Source: JANXQG01 sp963780045
GTDB lineage: Bacteria; Planctomycetota; Planctomycetia; Pirellulales; Thermoguttaceae
NCBI GenBank assembly: GCA_963780045.1
Contig: CAVZZZ010000001.1
Location: forward strand, 744,001-808,000
Reading direction: 5' to 3'
DNA: 64,000 nt
The notes beneath the pieces were generated by a model. It did no database searches, was not told the origin of the DNA, and saw only the letters and a program-made list of their open reading frames with translations. The position numbers were made by a program, and so were the translations under genes. Numbering within the stretch: the first letter of the stretch is position 1; the number at the start of each line of letters is the position of its first letter. Shown piece after piece: positions 10,613 through 18,400 of this stretch.

Positions 10613-10833
10613 GGCGCTACCCCTATTCAAGCAGGTTAAAGAGACCCAGTTCAAGCAAAAAACCTCGAAACTCAGCTTAATGTCACGAGTAATCGAGCGT
10701 TCGGAAATTCTATGCGATGTGAGGCAAACAGGCAAGAACTTTGTGCGCTGAAAAAATCTCTCCGTCATTTTTTACGGGGTGGACCTGTAATTACTAAGAC
10801 GAGCCTCTTTTTAGCGCCTGGGAATTAGCGCGC

Positions 10834-11409
10834 ATGAGCGGTGCGGAAAAGCCCTTTACCAAGCGAGTAACCCCCAACTGGTTCGCCGCAAAGCTTGCGG
10901 AGGCGCAGCCGCTGCTTTATGCGCGGATCTGTACCCTGCTTGGGGGAGCTGCCGACGTCTGGGACGTACTTCAAAACGCCAACCGGGTCATGCTGGAAAA
11001 GGCGTCCGAGGTCGAGTCGCCAGATGGGTTCATGCCGTGGGCGTACACGGTGGCCCGGTTCGAGGTCATGGCCTACCGCAAGCAGTGTGCGGTTCAGTCT
11101 TCACGGCGGCGGCATATTTCCGACCCTGGCGTCTTGGAGAAAATCGCCCAAAGATTTTCCGAGCAGAGCCTGGCCGCATGGGACTCCTACTGGCAAGACC
11201 GGCTGGCGGCACTGATCGAGTGCATGAAGGAACTACCCGAGCGGCAGCGGCAATGCGTGGCACTGAGGTACGACGGCGACTTGCCGCTGAGCGAGGTCGC
11301 GGCGCAGCTCAATCGAAGCGAGAACACCGTTGCCGCGGCACTCTACCGGGCGAGGCTTTCGTTGGCGGCGTGCATCAAGAGGAAACTTGCGAGGAGGCGG
11401 ATGTCGTGA
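10834..11409 (+). CDS. ECF-type sigma-70 family RNA polymerase sigma factor
   Basis: 191 residues. Region 2 contains DVWDVLQNANRVMLEKA and PWAYTVARFEVMAYRK; region 4 contains LPERQRQCVALRYDGDLPLSEVAAQL and the helix-turn-helix RSENTVAAALYRAR. This is the planctomycete ECF type that is regularly followed by a FecR/LamG-type protein, and the next gene is exactly that, starting inside this stop codon (GTGA). Divergent from the lectin PEP-CTERM gene, with about 220 bp between. It probably directs transcription of cell-surface genes when released or activated by its membrane partner; the giant PEP-CTERM genes around it are the obvious but untested targets. Confidence 0.9.
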   Translation: MSGAEKPFTKRVTPNWFAAKLAEAQPLLYARICTLLGGAADVWDVLQNANRVMLEKASEVESPDGFMPWAYTVARFEVMAYRKQCAVQSSRRRHISDPGVLEKIAQRFSEQSLAAWDSYWQDRLAALIECMKELPERQRQCVALRYDGDLPLSEVAAQLNRSENTVAAALYRARLSLAACIKRKLARRRMS

Positions 11410-13316
11410 GTTCAAGTTGCCAGACCCCCGGAGGGAACAACTCGGTGGAACTTGAGGGCCTGCTCCGCGCCGCGATGGACGGTCCGGCGGAAGCGGTCGA
11501 CTGGCCGCGTTTGGAGCGGCTTCTCGACGAGAATTCGGATGCGTTGGCTGCCTACGTCGATTTGATGACGGTCCATGCCTTGCTGTGCTGGCAGGCGGGC
11601 GGTGTCCAGAAAGGGAGAAAGGGAGAAGGGGAGAAAGGGAGCGAAAAGTGGGAAGTGGCAAATGACAAGTGCTTACAACTCCCCGCTCGCCACTCCCCAC
11701 ATGCCACTCCCCCCAGTCGCTGGGCGGCGCCGCGAGATAACGTTGCGGTTGCCGTGGCGATCATCTTGGTAGTGACGTTCTTGCCGCTTACGGCTTGGCT
11801 AATGCGCACACCTTCGCGCCCGGCCGAAATTGCCAACAACGCGGGGACGAAGAGGTTTGACGCTGCAGGCGCAAGTCCTGAGTCCTCAAGCCTCAAGCCC
11901 GTCGCACGTCTTGCGCGGACGGTCGATTGCCATTGGGTGAAGGCCAGTATGGGTCCCAATCGGGAGCCGCTACAGGTCGGCGGCGACATGGCGGCCGATC
12001 AGCAAGTTCGCCTCGAGTCGGGCCTTGCCGAGATCGTCTTTGCCAGCGGCGCCCGCGTGATCCTGCAAGGTCCGGCCGAGTTCCGGCTTGAATCGGCGCT
12101 CGCAGCAGTGCTGTCTCGCGGCAAGATTACCGTCACCGTCGAAGAGGCGAAGGCCAAGGGGTTCACGATTCATTCGCCCGGCATGCAGGCGATCGACCTG
12201 GGGACCGAGTTCGGCCTTGAGGTTGCGCCTAACGGTCTGGAACAGGTACACGTCTTTCGCGGCGAGGTGGACGTCTCCACCTCGCCGGCCAAGGGAAGTC
12301 CCGCGGTAGCCAAGCGCTTGATAGCGCACGAGGGGATGGAGGTCAACCTCAATACCAACGGCGCGAAAATGGTGGCCAACAACGGGGACCGCTTCGCCCG
12401 ATCGCTGAAAGACGCCCAAGAGAACCGGCACGTTATCGCCTATTGGCGGTTTGAGGACCATGCCGTGGGCGTGCTCGTGCCCGACTCAAAAAAAGGCGAA
12501 GCGCCGGTCCGCGGCAGCCTCGATTCCAGTCTCAACGGCAACGATCTCTACACCTGGAACAGCGATACTCAGCCGCAGTTCTCGGCCGACGTTCCCGCAG
12601 CTTTCGTCCCGCAAACGGCCCAAGCGAACGCCGCGAGCCTGAACAACAGCGTGCCTCCCAGCAACAAGGCATGGTCCCGCGACCTGTTCACCATGTCGCA
12701 CTGGAGCCAGCCTACTGGGACCGACTTGCAGACGATGACGCCCGCCGCGTGGACGGTCGAGGCTTCGGTCAAGCCGGCAAAGTTGAGCAATCGTTATCAA
12801 ACGTTCGTCGTGCGCGACGGGCAAAGGGCCGACGCTCAGGATCCCAAGATCACGCCCTTTTGCCTCGACTTGACGCCGGAGCGGCATTTTCGCGTCCGCT
12901 ACTGCGACGTCGACAAGCGCTCGCACAGCGCGACGACCGCGGGGCCGGCGGCCGCGGAGAACCACTGGTATCACGTGGCCGCCACCAGCGACGGCGCGAA
13001 CCTGAAGCTGTACGTCGACGCGCTGGACGGCAAGGGTTACCTCTTGTTGGCCACCACCGGTCTGCCCGGCAGCGGTTCGACCGCGCTGGGCCGCGGCGAA
13101 TTCCCGCCGGGAAGCGATCCAGCCGTGAGTCCGCCCGGCGTCGGATATCCGTATATCTGGTCCGTCGGGCGGGGATACTACAACGGCAGCGTAATGAATT
13201 GGTTCCAAGGATGGATCGACGAAGTGCGTATCTGCGACGTGGCGCTGCGGCCGTCGGAGTTCCTCTTCGCCGCGCACGTGCAAGCACGAGAAGGCGGAAC
13301 GGTTGCGGGCCGCTGA
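11406..13316 (+). CDS. FecR-domain membrane protein with C-terminal LamG/concanavalin-like domain
   Basis: 636 residues from GTG 11406, which overlaps the sigma-factor stop; the frame is open further upstream but that part is antisense-free shadow of the sigma gene. N-terminal ~65 residues are cytoplasmic, with an EGLLRAAMDG and VDLMTVHALL pattern usual in these proteins. A low-complexity segment (about 68-104) is encoded by 8- and 7-bp tandem repeats. One membrane helix (about 112-133) precedes a FecR domain (LQVGGDMAADQQVRLESG, GARVILQGPAEF, IHSPGMQAIDLGTEFG) and a LamG jelly roll in the last ~250 residues (WRFEDHA, NHWYHVAATSDG, GWIDEVRI). Likely anti-sigma or signal-sensing partner of the sigma factor, with the LamG domain outside the membrane as the possible ligand sensor. 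Confidence 0.88.
   Translation: MSSSCQTPGGNNSVELEGLLRAAMDGPAEAVDWPRLERLLDENSDALAAYVDLMTVHALLCWQAGGVQKGRKGEGEKGSEKWEVANDKCLQLPARHSPHATPPSRWAAPRDNVAVAVAIILVVTFLPLTAWLMRTPSRPAEIANNAGTKRFDAAGASPESSSLKPVARLARTVDCHWVKASMGPNREPLQVGGDMAADQQVRLESGLAEIVFASGARVILQGPAEFRLESALAAVLSRGKITVTVEEAKAKGFTIHSPGMQAIDLGTEFGLEVAPNGLEQVHVFRGEVDVSTSPAKGSPAVAKRLIAHEGMEVNLNTNGAKMVANNGDRFARSLKDAQENRHVIAYWRFEDHAVGVLVPDSKKGEAPVRGSLDSSLNGNDLYTWNSDTQPQFSADVPAAFVPQTAQANAASLNNSVPPSNKAWSRDLFTMSHWSQPTGTDLQTMTPAAWTVEASVKPAKLSNRYQTFVVRDGQRADAQDPKITPFCLDLTPERHFRVRYCDVDKRSHSATTAGPAAAENHWYHVAATSDGANLKLYVDALDGKGYLLLATTGLPGSGSTALGRGEFPPGSDPAVSPPGVGYPYIWSVGRGYYNGSVMNWFQGWIDEVRICDVALRPSEFLFAAHVQAREGGTVAGR
11609..11715. repeat. In-frame 8-bp and 7-bp tandem repeats inside the FecR gene
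   Basis: 11609-11640 is four 8-mers of GAAAGGGA (third copy GAAGGGGA). 11646-11715 reads as ten consecutive heptamers, first purine-rich (AAGTGGG, AAGTGGC, AAATGAC, AAGTGCT), then pyrimidine-rich (CCCCGCT, CGCCACT, CCCCACA, TGCCACT). The block encodes a low-complexity, charged linker just before the membrane helix and keeps frame. The strand asymmetry, purine then pyrimidine, is unlike the surrounding coding sequence. Confidence 0.65.
11874..11901. repeat. Second in-frame 7-bp tandem block in the FecR gene
   Basis: Four consecutive heptamers AGTCCTG, AGTCCTC, AAGCCTC, AAGCCCG, between the membrane helix and the FecR domain. The CCTCAAG theme is the same as in the intergenic array at 2633-2688. 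Confidence 0.5.
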
Positions 13317-13354
13317 ATGATATCAATTAAAGGAGCGTTTTTTTGGGGCAAGAT

Positions 13355-13385
13355 TTGATTTATTTTTGAAGTCGGCGGATATAAT
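13355..13385 (+). promoter_or_regulatory. Putative promoter upstream of the largest PEP-CTERM gene
   Basis: A perfect TATAAT at 13380-13385, with TTGATT at 13355-13360 as the best -35 (spacing 19, weak). The predicted 5' leader would be about 190 nt, long enough to carry regulation. The 220-nt gap between 13316 and 13586 is otherwise AT-richer than its surroundings and has no gene. Confidence 0.35.
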
Positions 13386-13585
13386 GAGTTCGCGCTGTCA
13401 TAACTGGGCTAGCGCGAGAGAACTAAAGATTATCCATTTGAGCTTGGATTGTTTTTAGGTCTATTTCTTTTGTCCTGGGGGGCATGGCCCTTACTACAAC
13501 AGCTAGATAGTCGCAACGAAGACTCTCGAGTCGAGGGTGTGGCGTGCGCACAAAAAACCTACGAACGTTTAGGGGAGCGCTGAAC

Positions 13586-15451
13586 ATGTCGAGTATTCAT
13601 CGTCAATTCTGTCTTCGGTACGCAAGTGCGGCCAATCGGCGGCGGGACCTTGTGTTTTGCCTTGCCTTGTTGGCTCTGGCGTTCGCCCCGGTCGCGGCAC
13701 GGGCGGCCACTTATACCTGGAGCAGCGGCGCGTCGACCGCTTGGGACTACACCGGTAATTGGTCCGCGCTTGCTGGCAATTTCGCGGCCGGCGACACCGC
13801 GTACATGGACGGGCTGCAGGCAGGCGCGCTTAGCCTTAGCCTGACCAATAGCACGGGCGGGGCGGGATTGAACCCTTCGGCACCCGGTATAAATTTCGTT
13901 CTTGACTCTGGCCAGACAGGATCCGTCTCGGTCAATAGTGTGAACAGCGCTGCAACAATGCGACTCGACAGCCTGACGATCAATCCCGGCGCAGGCGCCT
14001 TTACGCTTGGCAGCGCCAGCCTGGCGACCACGACCAACGTCACGCTTGGGGGCGCGGGTACCATCGGCACCCAGAATCAGGTGGCCGTGATTTGCACCAA
14101 CAACTCGAGCAACACCGCGACGATCGGCGCCAACGTGTTCTTCAACAACAGCAGTGCCGCCACTCACGGAATCATTTTGAGCGGTACCGGCAACTGGGCC
14201 TTCAACGCGGCAATTCAGCCTCACAACGGCGCCCAAGTCTGGCTGCAGGATGCAGGCACCGGCGTCGTGACCTACGCTGGCACGACCAACGGCGCCGGCG
14301 TCGTCGAAGTGGGTTCCCCCACCGCCGGCAACAGCACTTCCACCTTCAATATCGTTCCCGGCGCGTCATTGGCCATGTCCGGCGGAAGCACCAGCGGCGG
14401 CCCTCCGGGCACTCTCAATGCGGGCATGGGAAGCGGCAACACGGGTATCATAAATCAATCGGGCGGCACGGTGTCGCTGACGACCGCGGGCTGGAACCTG
14501 GAGTTGGGCGAGGTCGCCGGAGCCTACGGCTATTACAACATGACCGGAGGCAGCCTGTACTCCCTCGAGGCCGAGATCGGCAACAACGGCTACGGCTACT
14601 ACAATCAATCCGGCGGCAGCGCCACTTTCGCCAACTGGTTCCTGCTGGCGCGGTCCGGGACCGGCAGCACCACCCCCTACGGCGTCGTCAACATTACCGG
14701 CGGCCAGCTTCTGTACAACGGCGGCAACAATTTCGTCAACACCTGGACGGGCCTGGGCAGCAGCGTCAACGTCAGCGGCAGCGGATTCCTCAGTCTTGGC
14801 GGAAACAACGTACTCCTCGGCGGCGTCGGCATCGGCGGCGTCATGAACGTCAATAGCGGCGGCACGCTGCAGACCTCGGCCGTCAAATACAACAACGGCA
14901 TCGGCGCGCTCAATCTTAACGGCGGCATGATGGTCGCCTCGTCGGCAACATCGGCCTTCATTACGAGCAACGCCAATATTGCCACGAACGTTTACGCCGG
15001 CGGCGGCACGATCAGCAATAACGGACTGAACATTGCCATTCCCGCGGCCTTGTTGGCGCCCAGCGGCAGCGGTGTCAGCAGCATTCAGGTGTCGGGCACC
15101 GGCTTCACCGCTCCCCCGCTGGTTTACATCAGCGGTGGCAACGGAAGCTACGCCACCGGAGTGGCAACGATTGACGGCAGCGGCAATCTCACCGGCATCA
15201 ACATTACCAGCCCCGGCATCAACTACTCGGCGGCGCCCACGCTCACGCTCTATGGCGGCGGCGGGACCCTGCTTTCCTCGACGGTCAATCTGTCGGCATT
15301 CAACAGCGGCGGCATGACTTTCCAAGGTTCCGGAACGACCGCGTTGACTGGCGCGAACACGTACACCGGCCCGACCAACGTCAACGGCGGCGTGCTCTTA
15401 ATGAACGGCAGCCCGACAGGCGGCGGCAACTACACGATCGCCTCTGGCGCT
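13586..15451 (+). CDS. Giant PEP-CTERM repeat protein, N-terminal part (frame 1 of a frameshifted gene)
   Basis: ATG 13586 follows AGGGGAG (13571-13577). A signal peptide with a twin-arginine-like RRRD followed by LVFCLALLALAFAPVAARA has a predicted cut at ARA/ATYTW. The mature part is Gly/Asn/Ser/Thr-rich, with dystroglycan-like YGYYNQSGGS motifs and the LLAPSGSGV module (14988-15270) shared with two other proteins here, then the first autotransporter-associated repeat (TGANTYTGPTNV). At 15452 one extra G shifts the frame: before it reads TIASGA, after it TLGGTGSISGGG. The out-of-frame continuation to 16633 is Arg-rich and not real. No enzymatic domain is visible in this part. Confidence 0.8.
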
Positions 15452-15452
15452 G

Positions 15453-18400
15453 ACGCTTGGCGGCACGGGGTCGATCTCGGGCGGCGGCACCGTGACCCTC
15501 AGCGCCAGCGCCAACGTGGCGCCGGGCAACAACGGGACCACGGGCAACGTCGGCACCTTGACCCTGCCAAACCTCGCCATAAGCGGCGGAGGCACCGGCT
15601 ACTTCGATATCTCCGGCACCAACCAGATTCCCGGTTCCAGCGTCAACGACCAGGTGAACGTGACGGGCAACATCTCCCTGGCCGGCACGACGAACGTCTT
15701 CGTCCATGTAGTCGACAACGGCGGGGTCATCCAGACCAGCGGCACCAGCAGCTACGCGCTGTTCAACTACAGCGGCAGCGTCTCCGGTTTTACGGGCAGC
15801 TCGTTTACATTAGCCGACACGGGAGTCCTCACCAGTCGTCAGCGGGCACAATTTGTCAACAACACCGCGTCGGACCAGATCGACCTGGACATCATCGGCG
15901 TGGCGGGCAACTTGACTTGGGTCGGCGCCAACGGGGCCTCTTGGGACAATTCCGGCGGAACGACGAATTGGTTCAATTCCAACAACAATTCGCTGGACAA
16001 GTTCGTTGCGGGCGACAACGTGACCTTCGCAGCCGCCAGCGCCGGGCCTCCGGTGGTCAGCGGTTCCGGCGCCGTGAACATCAATGCCGCCGTGTTGCCC
16101 GGCTCCGTTACCGTGTCGGGCGGAAGCTACACCTTCAGCGGAACAGGAAAGATCACCGGTGCAACCCCGCTAATCGTGCAAAATGGGGCAGCACTGACGA
16201 TTGCCAACACGAACGATTTCAGTGGCGGGACTCAACTTTCGGGCCTGATTACCTTGGGAACCAACAACGCCTTGCCCACAGTCAGCACAATCTTGGCGAT
16301 CAACGGCGGCACGTTGAACATGGCCGGCTACAATCAGCAGATCGACAGCCTCAGCGGCTTCAACGGATCGCTCATCACGGCCAGCAGCGGCAATTCCACG
16401 CTGACGTATGCCAACAGCGCGTTGTACTCCAATTTCTCGGGCACGATCGCCGACACGGCCCCCGGCGGCGGAACGCTGGGCCTGACGATCTCCGCCGGCA
16501 CGCTGGACGTAACCGGCGGCGCGACGAACTACTTCGGCCCAACCACAGTCTCCGGCAGCAGCGCCCTGTTTACGAATTCGCTTCCCAACACCAGCGCCTA
16601 TTCCGTCGGGCCGGCAGGAACTCTCGGCATTAACAATGCGAACGCCGCCTACGGCGCTAGCTTCAGCAATTCGGGCAACGTGACCTTCGGCAATTCCAGC
16701 GGCACGATCGCCATGAACGGCCCGACCGGCGGCGGCATTACGTCTTCCAACGGCGCGGTCCTGAACGTCTCCTCCGGCAGCCAGGGGTTCGGCGGGTCCG
16801 CGGCGCTCTACAAGTCGACCGCGGGCACGCTGGTGCTCACCGGCAACAGCACGTATACCGGCGGAACGACATTCAACAGCGGCACAATCCAGGCCGGGCC
16901 GGGCAGCTCGCAGCCCAACGCTCCCGGCGTCGGCGATTTTGTATGGACCAATCCGGCGAACTCGGCCGTGCTGGACCTCAACGGCCAGAACATCTCCATC
17001 GGCGCGATTTCGCAGCCCAACGCCTCGACCACCAACGTGATCACCAACAGCGCGTCGGGCACCACGGCCACGCTCACCGTCGGAACCAACAATGACACTA
17101 CTACTTTCGCGGGCGTGCTGCAAAACGGCGCTGGAACGCTCGCGCTGTCCACGGGCGGCGCGGGGACGTTCACGCTTACGAATACCAACACCTACACCGG
17201 CGGCACTTCCGTCGGCGGTGGCGGCATTTTGTCGATTCCTCACAGCTACTCTCTCCCCTACGGTCCTCTGGGATTCAACAGCACGGGCGGCACGTTGAGC
17301 GTTCCCTTCGCCCTAACGGCGCCCAGCCTTAACTTTTCCGGTTCGCAGACGCTGTATGCGGCGATCTCCGCGCCGTCGCTGACTGTCACCGGCAGCGCTT
17401 TTCAGTTGGGCAGCACCGTGTCGGGCGCCGGATTGGAAACGCTCGACCTTACCGCCGTGCCCAGCTTCGTGTACAGCGCCTCGGGCCAGTCGTTCAATGT
17501 GGGAGGAGCGGTGAACGCAGCGCCGGCCGCAAGCGCCACCATGATCATGGCCGCGACGAACACCATCACGGCCGCGAGCTTCGGCGTGGGCGCGTTCACC
17601 AACCAGAACTTCGCCGCGCAAAACACGGGCACGGTCAACCTGGGGCAGATGAACACGATCAACGCCAGTTCGATCACGGTCGGATACAACAAGAACGTGG
17701 GCGTGCTGCAATTCCAGTCCGGCTTGACGAACCCGACGCTGGTAATCCGCAATACGGCCGGCAACGGCCGCGCCAACTTGGTGGTCGCCACCGACAGCAG
17801 CGGTCAGGAGCCCACGGTGGGAACCATCGACCTGGTTACCGGCGTGACGGGCAACAGCATCCTGGACGCGATGATCTCAAGCGGAACCATCGGCACGACC
17901 ACCGGCGGCGCCGAGAACTCCACCGGGACCTTCCTCATGGGCGGAGGCACGTTGGACGCCACGAGCCTCTTCGTGGGCCAGTCGCAAAGCTCCGCCAACA
18001 ACGTAGGCACGTTCAGCACCTTTGGCGGCCTCGTCAAGATCGGCGCGCTCGTCCTGGGCGACCAGCACAGCACCGGCATCCCAACCGCCAACTTTACGCT
18101 CGACGGCGGCGGCATCTTGTCTTCCACTTCGATCGCGCTGGGAAGCGTCAGCGGAGGCACAGTCACCGCGCCCAGCGTGAACTTCAACTGGAACGACGGC
18201 ACGATCAGGAACTACAACACCACCGGCAGCACGACCAGCCTGACCGTTTCCATTCCCTCGATTACGCTGGCCTCCACCGGCACGCACACGCTCTATGTCG
18301 ACGCCGGCCAAACGGCCACGATCAACGCCTCCATCTCGGGCGGCGGCGGCGCCGTCGATTTCATCAAGGACGGACCCGGCACGGCCATTCTGACCCAGAC

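Noticed and set aside
11037..11405. N-terminal extension of the FecR frame
   Set aside because: It overlaps the sigma factor region 2-4 coding sequence in another frame and has no motifs; GTG 11406 with a stop overlap is the usual start.
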